Shown here: positions 8,484 to 16,647 of the stretch, in pieces
How positions within the stretch are numbered: the first letter of the stretch is position 1
Layout: each line of letters begins with the position of its first letter
From: Spirochaeta sp. UBA5339
GTDB taxonomy: Bacteria > Spirochaetota > Spirochaetia > DSM-2461
Assembly (NCBI GenBank): GCA_002408085.1
Contig: DHQL01000004.1
Span: forward strand, 1-64,000
DNA: 64,000 nucleotides
Reading direction: 5' to 3'
Program-made: the position numbers and the translations under genes
Notes under the pieces: model-generated
What the model was told of the DNA's origin: nothing
The model's database searches: none
What the model saw: the letters and a program-made list of their open reading frames with translations, nothing else

Positions 8484-9269
8484 ATGAAGCTTGATCAGAT
8501 AGATGATGGCCGTGCCTTCGACTGGGGCCGAACCTCCGATGATTATGCTAAGTACAGGGATATCTATCCCGAGTCCTACTTCAGGACTCTTGAGTCTCTG
8601 GGATTTGCCGGAAAAGGACAATCCGTCCTGGATATGGGGACCGGAACAGGTGTTATCACCCGAAGAATCTGCAGATCTGATCTGAAGATCACCGGCATAG
8701 ATCCCGAAATCAATCAGATCCGCAAAGCAGAAGAACTGTCTGCAGACAGGGATCTCCGCTTTTTCTGCCGACCGGCTGAAGATACAGGACTTGAGCCGCA
8801 TTCCTTTGATTCCATTATTGCAGCCCAGTGTTATATCTACTTTGATCAGTCCCGGGTAATGGGTGAGATAGACAGACTGCTCAAGCCGAATGGTCGTTTT
8901 TTCATTACATGGTTCTGCTGGCTGCCCCGGGAGTCCGCATTGGCAGAGGCTTCTGAAAAGCTGATCCTGAAGTACAATCCCCACTGGAAGGGAGCGGACT
9001 TTCAGGATGATTATGAGATCCAATTTGATTCAGGTGATTTCAGTCTTGAGAAACAGATCCGGTACAAAGAGAATATTTCCTTTTCCAGAGAGTCCTGGGC
9101 AGGCAGAATCCGGGCCACCAGGGGCGTCGGGGCCGTGTTGGATGGAAAGGAACTATCTAGCTTTGATTTAGAGCACAAGGCTCTTCTTTCCGGCTTCTCC
9201 CCGAAGGAGTTCCAGATACCCCATCTGGTAATAATCAACTCCTACAGGAGGGAGCATCATTTCAGATAA
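8484..9269 (+). CDS. Class I SAM-dependent methyltransferase
   Basis: This 261-residue protein has the methyltransferase type 11 layout: motif I VLDMGTGTGVITRRI at about residues 49-63, motif II acidic IDPE after the second strand, FDSIIAAQCYIYFD as motif IV, and a LLKPNGRFFITWF motif V/VI. It resembles the YcgJ/UbiE-like stand-alone methyltransferases whose substrates are often unknown. The ATG lies nine bases after the previous stop with a poor ribosome site, which suggests translational coupling. It closes the + strand run that began at 5059. The substrate is not predicted. Confidence 0.85.
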   Translation: MKLDQIDDGRAFDWGRTSDDYAKYRDIYPESYFRTLESLGFAGKGQSVLDMGTGTGVITRRICRSDLKITGIDPEINQIRKAEELSADRDLRFFCRPAEDTGLEPHSFDSIIAAQCYIYFDQSRVMGEIDRLLKPNGRFFITWFCWLPRESALAEASEKLILKYNPHWKGADFQDDYEIQFDSGDFSLEKQIRYKENISFSRESWAGRIRATRGVGAVLDGKELSSFDLEHKALLSGFSPKEFQIPHLVIINSYRREHHFR

Positions 9270-9470
9270 AGCGGATCTTCTCACCGTTGGGGGAGTGAAT
9301 CAGTTGAGGCTCCCTGCTGTGTATACTCCCAAAGAAACCACATCCCCGTTCCTCGGATTGCAATGCTAAATCATGTTCACAATACTCTTGCAATTGGTAT
9401 TAAATTACTATTGATCACTAAATTACATTGACGATTCAGGTATTTACCCATTACAGTTTAATTACGTGTA

Positions 9471-9486
9471 GTCAACGCGCGTTGAC
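9471..9486. promoter_or_regulatory. Perfect 16-bp palindrome, LacI-type operator
   Basis: GTCAACGCGCGTTGAC is a perfect inverted repeat with the central CG typical of LacI-family operators. It ends 18 bases before the galactanase ATG and overlaps the start of its ribosome site (AAGGAGG). A LacI-family regulator is encoded just downstream at 11192-12232, and it is the natural candidate ligand. Binding here would block transcription or translation start of the galactanase. Confidence 0.75.
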
Positions 9487-9504
9487 AAGGAGGAAACACA
9501 TATT

Positions 9505-11028
9505 ATGAAAAAGAGGAAAGAATTTTATTGTTTCAAATTGAGTATTCTCGCTCTGATGATCATCGTTGTTGGAATATCGTGTTCCAATATCGGGATAGGA
9601 GACCAGGTCGAGCTGAGAACAGTTGTCGGGGCAAATCTTGTTACCAATCCCGGTTTTGAGAGTCTTATGACCGGCTGGAGTACTGAAGGTACTTCTGCTG
9701 CTGATTATGCTCAGACCGACAATCCCTATTCGGGCAGCTACAATCTGTGCCACTGGAGAAGCAGTTCCTGGGAAGTGAGAACTTATCAGACTCTGAGCGG
9801 ACTGGATGATGGATTATACACATTCAGTGTTATGGCCAGAAACTGGGATACCGACGTCTCTCAGATTCAGGTCAGCGGTTATGGCGGATCAACTTTGACC
9901 GCAGACATCACCTCAAGCAGCTGGACCCGGATAACCATCAGCGATATTCCCGTGACCAGCGGTGAAGCCACTATAAGTCTCTATACAAGCAGCACCGGCG
10001 GATGCTCTGTGTTTGATGATGTCCAGTTCTATTTAACGGATTCGGATGTCAGCAGCGGCGCCATAGAAATACTGAGTGACCATGGGTTCGAGTACGCGAG
10101 AATCCGTTTGCTGGTTGAACCGGGTGATGCCTACGGCCTTCATCAGGATCTGGAATATGTGATTGAGACAGCCAAGAGGGCCAAGGCGGCGGGCATGGAG
10201 ATTCTACTTGATATCTTTTACTCCCACTGGTGGTGTGATCCCGGCCAGAACTGGAAGCCCGAATCCTGGTCCAGTACTTACTCAAATTTGTATTCAAAGG
10301 TGTACAGCTATACTGCAGAAGTTATGCAGGCAATGGATAATGCCGATGTCCGCCCGGCCATGGTTCAGGTGGGAAATGAGGTTAACGACGGGATGCTCTG
10401 GACGACTGGACAGATATCTGTAAACGGCTGGTCAAACTATGTAAACTTATCCAACCAGGGCTATTGGGGTGTAAAAAGTCTCTCCAGCGATATTCCCGTC
10501 ATCATCCATTACGCCGGTATCGGTGACGATGCCGTCACATGGTACAGTAATTTTGTCAGCAATGGTGGCTTGCTTGATGCTGCAGGTATATCGTTCTATG
10601 AGATGTGGCATGGAAGCATCAGTGATTGTGTCAGCACTGTGGATCAGCTCAGCAGCAACCTGGGAACCGATGTTTATGTTGTGGAAACAGCGGCTTACTG
10701 GAAAGCCAGTGAAGGTGGAAACACCACTTCCTACGCTCATACAGAGCAGGGGCAGTACGACTTTCTTTACGATCTGACTGAAGCGCTTCAGGATTCCACT
10801 GTTGACGGATTGTTCTACTGGGGAGCCACATGGACCCAGGCGGATCTATGGCTTGATGCTCCCTACTGGGAAGACGATGATGCCGGATGCAGAGGCCTGT
10901 TTGACGATAACGGTGCGGCGACCTCAGGGATTGATGCCATTTTTGATGCCGGAGGCCTGGGGATTGTGGGTGTTGATGTCTCCGAAGCCCTGTGGGCTGA
11001 AAGTTGTGGAGTGACCTATAGCAACTAA
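9505..11028 (+). CDS. GH53 endo-beta-1,4-galactanase lipoprotein
   Basis: This 507-residue protein cleaves beta-1,4-galactan (arabinogalactan side chains). A signal peptide ends in the lipobox VGISC, so it should be a surface or periplasmic lipoprotein. Residues about 45-178 are a beta-sandwich carbohydrate-binding module (NLVTNPGFESLMTGWSTEG start). Residues 185-485 are the GH53 barrel: YARIRLLVEPGDAY, AKRAKAAGMEILLDIFYSHWW, VGNEVN with acid/base E292, and VVETAYYW-like VVETAAYW with nucleophile E394. The usual N-terminal 'GADVSxLxxxExxG-x-x-F/Y' strand is missing before residue 185, but GVDVSEALWAESCGVTYSN is found at the extreme C terminus. The ATG follows AAGGAGGAAACACATATT. Control by the adjacent LacI protein is inferred. 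Confidence 0.9.
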   Translation: MKKRKEFYCFKLSILALMIIVVGISCSNIGIGDQVELRTVVGANLVTNPGFESLMTGWSTEGTSAADYAQTDNPYSGSYNLCHWRSSSWEVRTYQTLSGLDDGLYTFSVMARNWDTDVSQIQVSGYGGSTLTADITSSSWTRITISDIPVTSGEATISLYTSSTGGCSVFDDVQFYLTDSDVSSGAIEILSDHGFEYARIRLLVEPGDAYGLHQDLEYVIETAKRAKAAGMEILLDIFYSHWWCDPGQNWKPESWSSTYSNLYSKVYSYTAEVMQAMDNADVRPAMVQVGNEVNDGMLWTTGQISVNGWSNYVNLSNQGYWGVKSLSSDIPVIIHYAGIGDDAVTWYSNFVSNGGLLDAAGISFYEMWHGSISDCVSTVDQLSSNLGTDVYVVETAAYWKASEGGNTTSYAHTEQGQYDFLYDLTEALQDSTVDGLFYWGATWTQADLWLDAPYWEDDDAGCRGLFDDNGAATSGIDAIFDAGGLGIVGVDVSEALWAESCGVTYSN

Positions 11029-11043
11029 TGAATATTGTCTTTT

Positions 11044-11065
11044 CGACCCGGTTCAGGCCGGGTCG
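11044..11065 (+). terminator. Hairpin terminator after the galactanase gene
   Basis: CGACCCGG pairs with CCGGGTCG around a six-base loop, 16 bases after the galactanase stop. The tract after the stem is only moderately T-rich (TCTCATTTTC). It separates the galactanase from the convergent LacI gene. Confidence 0.65.
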
Positions 11066-11191
11066 GAGATTCTCATTTTCTCACCTTCTGTATCAGCTTT
11101 CTGTGATATTAAGATGGAAGAAGTTCTGATCCCATCTATGAACTGGAAATGAAAAGCAGATCTTTGGAGGGGAGTCTGAAATGATTTACGG

Positions 11192-12232
11192 TTACAGACA
11201 GCTTTCGCGAATGACCAGACTGGTAGGCATAAGAGTTTGTGTCGCTGCCATATTGGGATTCTTTACATGCTGAATAAGAGTCTGGACCGCCGTACTGCCC
11301 ATCTGCCAGGTATCTACATTGATAGTGGTCAGGGGAGGACTGGTAAACTCGGCGAGTTCTACATTGTCTATGCTGATCAGTGATAATTGGTCAGGGACTT
11401 TGACACCATTCTTGTTGAGACAACGGAGGATTCCCATGGAGACCTCATCTGTTCCGCTCAGTATAGCTTCAGGAAGGGCTTTCTGAGCTATCAGGTCTTC
11501 ACAGGCGTTGTAGCCCAGTCTCATATCCGAGGCCGAACGTAAATCATTCATCGGTACGGCCCCGTTCATTTCAAGAATTGCCTGCTGATATCCGGTATAG
11601 CGGTTATCTTCCGGACCAATGTAAAGAATATTCTGTTTTCCCCCGGCCAGGAGGTGACGACACGCTTTATAGGCTGCTTCCCGGCGGCTGAAATTGACTG
11701 AGGGTATACCGTCCAGTTCCCATTCCAAACAGACGATGTTGTTTATTCGCTTCCTGATCTGTTCGATCAGTTTCCTGTCCTCATCTGTTCTGATACTTTG
11801 ATCCAAAGCAATGAGAATGAGCCCTGATATCTCTTCCTTATGGATCAGCTCGTTGAAAAGGATTGGATCCTTTAAGTCGTGGAAGAATCGCATAAATCGA
11901 ATGTTGTGATTGTTTTCGTGGGCTGTTGTATGAATTCCCGCTAAAATGTCCGCATAGTAAGGCCGACGTAGCATGAATACATCGCTGAGAACCAAACCGA
12001 ACTGGCGATCGGCTATGGCATCGTTTTTAAATTTCATCAGGTTTCTGGCAAATTTATTAGGCCGGTAGTCCAGATCTCTAATAGCCTGAAGCACTTTCTT
12101 TCGAGTTTCGGGAGCTACGGGCCTTCCGCCGGGATTCAGCACGTAGCTTACGATACTCCGGGAGACACCCGCTCTTTTAGCTACGTCATCCTGTGTCGGG
12201 GTGCCTTGTTTTTCATATTCCGATGCTTTCAT
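11192..12232 (-). CDS. LacI-family transcriptional regulator
   Basis: This 346-residue repressor has a LacI helix-turn-helix at residues 10-35 (TQDDVAKRAGVSRSIVSYVLN) and a hinge (PNKFARNLMK). A periplasmic-binding-like sensor domain with typical blocks follows, including DEVSMGILRCLNKNGVKVP and LSLISIDNVELAEFTSPPLTTI. The open frame extends to a TTG at 12280, but the ATG at 12232 starts the protein just before the helix-turn-helix and is preferred; no candidate has a strong ribosome site. It is convergent with the GH53 galactanase, and the perfect palindrome before that gene is its likely target. The effector is probably a galactan-derived sugar (inference). Confidence 0.9.
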   Translation of the reverse strand: MKASEYEKQGTPTQDDVAKRAGVSRSIVSYVLNPGGRPVAPETRKKVLQAIRDLDYRPNKFARNLMKFKNDAIADRQFGLVLSDVFMLRRPYYADILAGIHTTAHENNHNIRFMRFFHDLKDPILFNELIHKEEISGLILIALDQSIRTDEDRKLIEQIRKRINNIVCLEWELDGIPSVNFSRREAAYKACRHLLAGGKQNILYIGPEDNRYTGYQQAILEMNGAVPMNDLRSASDMRLGYNACEDLIAQKALPEAILSGTDEVSMGILRCLNKNGVKVPDQLSLISIDNVELAEFTSPPLTTINVDTWQMGSTAVQTLIQHVKNPNMAATQTLMPTSLVIRESCL

Positions 12233-12477
12233 GACTTCTGAGACCATACACCATAAGATGAATATTTTCCATAGGAGCAAACTTTTATGCCTTATTGGGA
12301 GGTGTTTTATTTGAAGAAGACGTATCCATATCCGGCCTTATTCTTTCTCCTTCCGAATACCTCTGTCTCCCATAAGAATCCTGGTGGTTATGACACAATT
12401 TTCGGTTAGATATCTGTTCGTAAATCACTGTATATTATATAAATCTAGTGAAAGTACTTTGGGATCCAGGAGGGAAG

Positions 12478-12777
12478 ATGAAAACACCTGAAAAGTGCCG
12501 GAATATGGAAGATATCAGGATGGCAATTGACCGGATTGACCGGGATATTGTCAGCAGCATCGCCCTGAGGGCAAAGTATGTGACATCGGCGGCACAGTTC
12601 AAGGTGAATAAAGCTGCCGTCAGGGATGAGAAGCGGGTCAGGCAGGTCATTGAATCCAAGGCCGCCCTGGCAGAAAAAGAGGGCATCTCGCCGGATCTTA
12701 TTTCCGGTATCTATGAGATGATGATTAATTTCTTTATCGATGAAGAGATTAAGGAGTGGGAAAAGGAGAAGTCATGA
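12478..12777 (+). CDS. Chorismate mutase type II family protein (PchB/AroQ-like)
   Basis: This 99-residue all-helical protein matches the AroQ class of chorismate mutases, especially the isochorismate pyruvate-lyase-like branch: MEDIRMAIDRIDRDIVSSIA, then LRAKYVTSAAQFK with the catalytic-pocket Arg/Lys pattern, RDEKRVRQVIESK, and an E-x-M-I-x-x-F-I-D-E-E-I-K tail. It would convert chorismate to prephenate, or isochorismate to salicylate and pyruvate; which one cannot be decided. The ATG at 12478 has AGGAGG four bases upstream; the GTG at 12448 does not. Its stop overlaps the ATG of the LysE-type exporter by four bases (ATGA), so the two are coupled. Confidence 0.85.
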   Translation: MKTPEKCRNMEDIRMAIDRIDRDIVSSIALRAKYVTSAAQFKVNKAAVRDEKRVRQVIESKAALAEKEGISPDLISGIYEMMINFFIDEEIKEWEKEKS

Positions 12778-13385
12778 TCAGTGCAGGTTTTCTGATAACA
12801 TCTTTTATTGTAGTGGTCATACCCGGGACAGGAGTGATCTATACCATCACAACAAGCCTTTCGGGAAGCAGACGGCAGGCCATGCTTGCCGCCCTGGGAT
12901 GCACCCTGGGGATACTGCCTCATATTCTGGCGGCGGTGTTCGGACTCTCTGCACTGCTTCATACCGGAGCACAGTTTCTGAGGATCATCAGGATTGCAGG
13001 TATCCTCTACCTGACCTATCTGGGACTGGATCTGATCAGAAGCAATAACAGAATTGCTCTGGAAAAGGGTGAGGCGGAGCGGGCCTTCAGGATTATAGGG
13101 AAGGCTGTATTGATCAATCTGCTCAATCCCAAGCTGACCCTGTTCTTCTTCTCCTTTCTGCCCCAGTTTATTGTTGAGAGCTCCGTTGATGTTACTCTGC
13201 AGATGCTCATCCTGAGCGGCTGTTTTATGGCTATTACCTTTCTGATTTTCTGCCTTTACGGCCTGTTGGCCAACACCTGTAAGCAGTTTCTTAAGGGCTC
13301 CCCAGGTATAACCAGGAGAATCCAGCAGGGTTTCGGTGTCATTTTATTGGGATTTGCGGGAAAGCTCTCTCTGGAGGAGTTGTAG
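12774..13385 (+). CDS. LysE/RhtB-family amino-acid exporter
   Basis: This 203-residue protein has five to six hydrophobic helices and the family hallmark near the N terminus, VVVIPGTGVIYTITTSLSGSRRQAM (P-G-x...G-x-R-x-x-x). NPKLTLFFFSFLPQFI at about residue 120 is the second diagnostic block. It should export amino acids or related small metabolites across the inner membrane. Translation is coupled to the chorismate mutase-like gene through an ATGA overlap, with AAAGGAGAAGTC upstream. The link suggests export of a product of that enzyme or of an aromatic amino acid, which is inference. Confidence 0.85.
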   Translation: MISAGFLITSFIVVVIPGTGVIYTITTSLSGSRRQAMLAALGCTLGILPHILAAVFGLSALLHTGAQFLRIIRIAGILYLTYLGLDLIRSNNRIALEKGEAERAFRIIGKAVLINLLNPKLTLFFFSFLPQFIVESSVDVTLQMLILSGCFMAITFLIFCLYGLLANTCKQFLKGSPGITRRIQQGFGVILLGFAGKLSLEEL

Positions 13386-13389
13386 ATCT

Positions 13390-13803
13390 TTAAATATCCT
13401 CTTCTGTCAGGACCTCGATATTGTGCTCTTTGAGCAGCCGGGTAAAGAATCCGTCCCCCTCGATCAGTCTGCCTGTGAAGGAGCCGTCATAGATCCTGCC
13501 GCAACCGCAGGAGGGGGACCTCTGTTTTACAATGGCTTCGGTGCAGCCGGCGGTCAGGGCTTTCTCAACGGCCAGCCGTGCGCCCTCTTCAAACTGTTTT
13601 GTCACATCATTACCGGTTCTGGTAATGACCCTGCCGTCAACAATTTCCGCAGGATCTCTGGGGGTGGAAAGGCCGCCGAGCTCTTCCGGGCAGACAGGCA
13701 GAGCCTCTCCCTTTTGTACCAACTGGACAACCGCTTCGCATCTGTTTGAGTTTCCATCATACCGGCACTTCTCCCCGACCAGACAGGCGCTTACTACAAT
13801 CAT
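13390..13803 (-). CDS. DUF523 protein (YbbK family)
   Basis: This 137-residue protein matches DUF523: VSACLVGEKCRYDGNSN at the N terminus, PVCPEELGGLSTPRDPAEI, and a C-terminal IVKQRSPSCGCGRIYDGSF. The conserved cysteines in SACLxGxxCRYDG and SPSCGxG suggest a metal or redox site; the biochemical role is not established. The ribosome site is weak. It is convergent with the LysE gene with only a few bases between stops. It is probably transcribed alone. Confidence 0.9.
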   Translation of the reverse strand: MIVVSACLVGEKCRYDGNSNRCEAVVQLVQKGEALPVCPEELGGLSTPRDPAEIVDGRVITRTGNDVTKQFEEGARLAVEKALTAGCTEAIVKQRSPSCGCGRIYDGSFTGRLIEGDGFFTRLLKEHNIEVLTEEDI

Positions 13804-13856
13804 GAAAACAGGATAATCAATACTGAGAATTACCGCAATCTACCGGGTAGGGCAAA

Positions 13857-14480
13857 TCAGCTGCTTGCCAGTCCGATTCCCGAACCTATAAAGGTTATAC
13901 CCATCAGGCGGCGGATGGTCTTCGCGGTCTTCGTTTTTGAAAAGAAGGCATACACCCTCTCTCCACCCATGGCATAGATCATAAAACATGAAAACGCAAT
14001 GATGCATACTAGGGATAGTAGAATAACAGACTGATGAAGGAAGCGGGATTCGGGGCTTATAAACTGGGGAAAGACCGCTGTGAAAAATACGATTGCCTTC
14101 GGATTGGAAGCCGTGACCAAGGCTCCCTGAAGGAAGAGTTTTCCGGTCGGTTCCGGATCTTTTTGCTCATCGGTCCTCTCAAGTTCCGGACTGCTTGGTT
14201 TCCGTAGAAGAAAGCTGACTCCCAGAATGATCAGATAGAGAGCCCCCGCCCATTTGACCGCGGTAAAAAGTCCTTTTGAGGCCAGAAGAATGGTTCCCAG
14301 CCCCACAATGGATACGGAAGCCTGGATCAGGGTAACTGTCACATTTCCTATCGCCGAGGCAACTGTTCTGCGGAACCCGTACTGCATCCCATGGTTTAGG
14401 GCCAGCAGCATGCTGGGCCCCGGTATAATCGAAGCTATGAAAACCGTTGAGACAAATACCAGCAGAAAACTTGCGGACAT
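13857..14480 (-). CDS. LysE/RhtB-family translocator
   Basis: This 207-residue inner-membrane protein shows the RhtB pattern: IIPGPSMLLALNHGMQYGFR at the N terminus with P-G-P, the Ala/Gly-rich second helix, and SNPKAIVFFTAVFPQFISP near residue 130. It exports amino acids. The ATG has GAGGAGGT upstream. It lies just downstream of lysA and the TrmB regulator on the same strand, about 80 bases from lysA, which makes lysine or another basic amino acid a plausible substrate (inference). It shares only family-level resemblance to the exporter at 12774. Confidence 0.9.
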   Translation of the reverse strand: MSASFLLVFVSTVFIASIIPGPSMLLALNHGMQYGFRRTVASAIGNVTVTLIQASVSIVGLGTILLASKGLFTAVKWAGALYLIILGVSFLLRKPSSPELERTDEQKDPEPTGKLFLQGALVTASNPKAIVFFTAVFPQFISPESRFLHQSVILLSLVCIIAFSCFMIYAMGGERVYAFFSKTKTAKTIRRLMGITFIGSGIGLASS

Positions 14481-14559
14481 CGGGACCTCCTCAAAATCAG
14501 TCTTTCTTATTTATTATTGATGAGTCTCCACATCTCCTCAAGTAGGCGGTATCTGTTTT

Positions 14560-15801
14560 TTAGAAATCCAGGGTTGCCAGATAATCCTCGGGAGTCTCCG
14601 CCCGGCGGATCAGCTCGGCGCTGCCGTCTTCCTTCAGCAGGATCTCGGCACTCCTCAGCTTGCCGTTGTAGTTGTACCCCATTGAATAGCCGTGGGCCCC
14701 GGTGTCATGGATGTAGATCAGGTCTCCCGTCTCGATCTCCGGGAGCTTCCGGTCGATGGCGAACTTGTCATTGTTTTCGCAGAGTCCTCCCGTCACATCG
14801 TAGAGGTGGTCTTCGGGAGCCTCTTCCTTACCCATTACTGAAATATGATGGTAGGCGCCGTACATGGCCGGTCTCATCAGGTTTGCGGCGCAGGCATCAA
14901 GGCCGATGTAGTTCTTATGGATGCTCTTCTTGTGAACCGCTCTGGCGATCAGGGCGCCGTAGGGGCCCAGCATAAAACGTCCCAGCTCGGTATAGAGATC
15001 GATATCTCCATAACCTGAGTCTGTCAGGATCTCCTCATAGTGCTTTCTTATCAGGCTGCCCATCTCAAAGATGTCGATCTCCTCTTCATCGGGCAGGTAG
15101 GGGATGCCGATGCCTCCGGAGAGGTTTACAAAGCTCACCCTGATCCCGGTGTCCTTCTCCAGGCTGACGGCGGTTTCAAAGAGCAGTTTTGCCAGGGCAG
15201 GGTAGTAGACGGTATTCAGGGTGTTGCTGGCCAGAAAGGAGTGGAGGCCGAAGCGCTTTACCCCTTTGGACTTGAGTATTCTGAATCCCTCTACAAGCTG
15301 ATCATAGGTAAAGCCGTACTTGGCGTCTGAAGGGCTGTCCATAATGTCGTTGCTCTCGGTAAAAGTATTACCCGGATTGTAGCGGCAGCAGATGGTCTCG
15401 GGGATTCCGGCGGCCTTCTCCAGAAAGTCTATATGGCTGATGTCATCCAGATTGATCACCGCTCCCAGTTCCGCCGCGTACTTAAAGTCCTTCTCCGGAG
15501 TGACATTGGATGAGAACATGATCTGTTCCCCCGAAAAGCCGGAGCGTTCACTGAGCATCAGCTCGGTGTAGGAGGAGCAGTCCATGCCGCATCCCTCCTC
15601 CTTCAGGATCTTCATAATAGCCGGGTTGGGAGTGGCCTTGACGGCAAAGTACTCCTTGAATCCCCCGTTCCAGGCAAAGGCCTTGTGAAGGTTCCGGGCG
15701 TTCTCTCTGATTCCCTTCTCGTCGTATAGATGGAAGGGAGTGGGGTAGGCCTGAGTGATCTCTTCCAGGCTTGTTTTGTCGATAAAGGTCTTTTTCATCA
15801 T
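14560..15801 (-). CDS. lysA: Diaminopimelate decarboxylase
   Basis: This 413-residue fold-III PLP enzyme decarboxylates meso-diaminopimelate to lysine. The PLP lysine is K55 in EYFAVKATPNP. SGFSGEQIMFSSNVTP, FGLHSFLASN, VNLSGGIGIPY and the DAP-decarboxylase block TELGRFMLGPYGALIA follow. The Cys of GGLCENNDKFA supplies the second-subunit active-site Cys seen in this family. An ornithine or arginine decarboxylase is less likely given that block. The ATG has GAGGAGACAG upstream and overlaps the stop of the TrmB gene by four bases, so enzyme and regulator form an operon. Confidence 0.85.
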   Translation of the reverse strand: MMKKTFIDKTSLEEITQAYPTPFHLYDEKGIRENARNLHKAFAWNGGFKEYFAVKATPNPAIMKILKEEGCGMDCSSYTELMLSERSGFSGEQIMFSSNVTPEKDFKYAAELGAVINLDDISHIDFLEKAAGIPETICCRYNPGNTFTESNDIMDSPSDAKYGFTYDQLVEGFRILKSKGVKRFGLHSFLASNTLNTVYYPALAKLLFETAVSLEKDTGIRVSFVNLSGGIGIPYLPDEEEIDIFEMGSLIRKHYEEILTDSGYGDIDLYTELGRFMLGPYGALIARAVHKKSIHKNYIGLDACAANLMRPAMYGAYHHISVMGKEEAPEDHLYDVTGGLCENNDKFAIDRKLPEIETGDLIYIHDTGAHGYSMGYNYNGKLRSAEILLKEDGSAELIRRAETPEDYLATLDF

Positions 15802-16490
15802 CTGTCTCCTCTGATTTTGATGAGTTCTATCTCATTGGTCAATGAATCTTTCAGCAGTTCCACCAGGTTCTCCTTGCTGGAGTATAGGCAGGTGGAGCTG
15901 TGGTCCTTGATATCCCCGGTGACCGCCCGGCTTGAGTCGGTGATCAGGCGGATCTCGTTCATTCTCTTATCCGATGGATAGACCGTCGCCCCGGGAAGAT
16001 CCAGGGAGCCGTTTGTAATAATGACGATCTTCAGATCCCTCTTCAGGGCCTCTGCCAGATACTCCTCCAGCTCTCCGATAATCGCCTTGTGCATGGAGAG
16101 GTAGATCCGTTTTTCCGCTTTCATGATCATATTGATCATGTGATCCAGAATGTTCTCTCTTCCCTGAATGGTCACATAGCCCTGGTATTCTGCTCGTCTT
16201 TCGGGCATCTCCTTGCAGATCTTTCCGGCGGTCTTCTCCAGCCGTCTGAGCTTGCTGGCACAGAACTCCTCAACCGGAACAGGAGAGTAGAGCTTCTTCT
16301 CCCCCTCGATCAGGTTGGACGCTCCCTTTTCCGTCAGGTTGGCCAGGGCCGTATAGGTGTTGGATCTGGATATCCCGGTAAGCTTGGAGACTTCATAACC
16401 TGTAAGCACTCCCTCTGTCTGAAGGGTTATATAGATGGTCGCTTCCTGATTTGTCAGTCCGAACTCTGTCAGCCAGTCGATTATCTGCAC
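15798..16490 (-). CDS. TrmB-family transcriptional regulator
   Basis: This 230-residue protein starts at GTG with CAGGAGACAGA upstream. Residues 1-75 are a TrmB winged helix (LTEFGLTNQEATIYITLQTE, then GYEVSKLTGISRSNTYTALANLTEKG). A short coiled region and a C-terminal sensor domain of the TrmB/phospholipase-D-like type follow (IQGRENILDHMINMIMKAEKRIYLSMH). Its stop overlaps the lysA ATG, so it probably regulates lysA and perhaps the exporter beyond, in response to lysine or an intermediate (inference). A dyad at 16512-16538 in its own leader is the likely operator. Confidence 0.85.
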   Translation of the reverse strand: MQIIDWLTEFGLTNQEATIYITLQTEGVLTGYEVSKLTGISRSNTYTALANLTEKGASNLIEGEKKLYSPVPVEEFCASKLRRLEKTAGKICKEMPERRAEYQGYVTIQGRENILDHMINMIMKAEKRIYLSMHKAIIGELEEYLAEALKRDLKIVIITNGSLDLPGATVYPSDKRMNEIRLITDSSRAVTGDIKDHSSTCLYSSKENLVELLKDSLTNEIELIKIRGDR

Positions 16491-16511
16491 CTCTGTCTCC
16501 TGTAAATTCAG

Positions 16512-16538
16512 TAGTAGTGTTCCTGTATAGAACTACTA
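16512..16538. promoter_or_regulatory. Dyad in the TrmB-lysA promoter
   Basis: TAGTAGTGTTC and GAACTACTA form an interrupted inverted repeat in the leader of the TrmB-lysA operon, with two extra bases in the left arm. It is placed where an autoregulatory operator would be expected. Confidence 0.45.
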
Positions 16539-16590
16539 TAATAAACGGCAGATTAAAAGTCAATGGATTAATTTTCATCTCTCTTCCTTG

Positions 16591-16617
16591 ACCCTCCCTC
16601 GGGGGGAGGGTTTTTCC
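16591..16617 (+). terminator. Hairpin with T run before the S33 hydrolase gene
   Basis: ACCCTCCC pairs with GGGAGGGT around TCGGG and is followed by TTTTCCTTT, the form of an intrinsic terminator on the + strand. It stands 31 bases before the hydrolase ATG, with no + gene between it and the divergent TrmB gene, so it may act as an attenuator of the hydrolase transcript or stop antisense transcription. Confidence 0.6.
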
Positions 16618-16647
16618 TTTAGGAAAACAGATTCAAGGAGGCAGAAA

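Noticed and set aside
10049..10831. Long open frames opposite the galactanase
   Set aside because: They are composition-driven shadows of the GH53 gene, with no ribosome sites or family matches.
12280..12477. Second LacI operator upstream of the LacI gene at 12232
   Set aside because: I looked for the GTCAACGCGCGTTGAC pattern and found no convincing copy.
14560..15801. Arginine or ornithine decarboxylase in place of LysA
   Set aside because: The family fold is shared, but the TELGRFMLGPYG block and the GGLCENND Cys region fit diaminopimelate decarboxylase.
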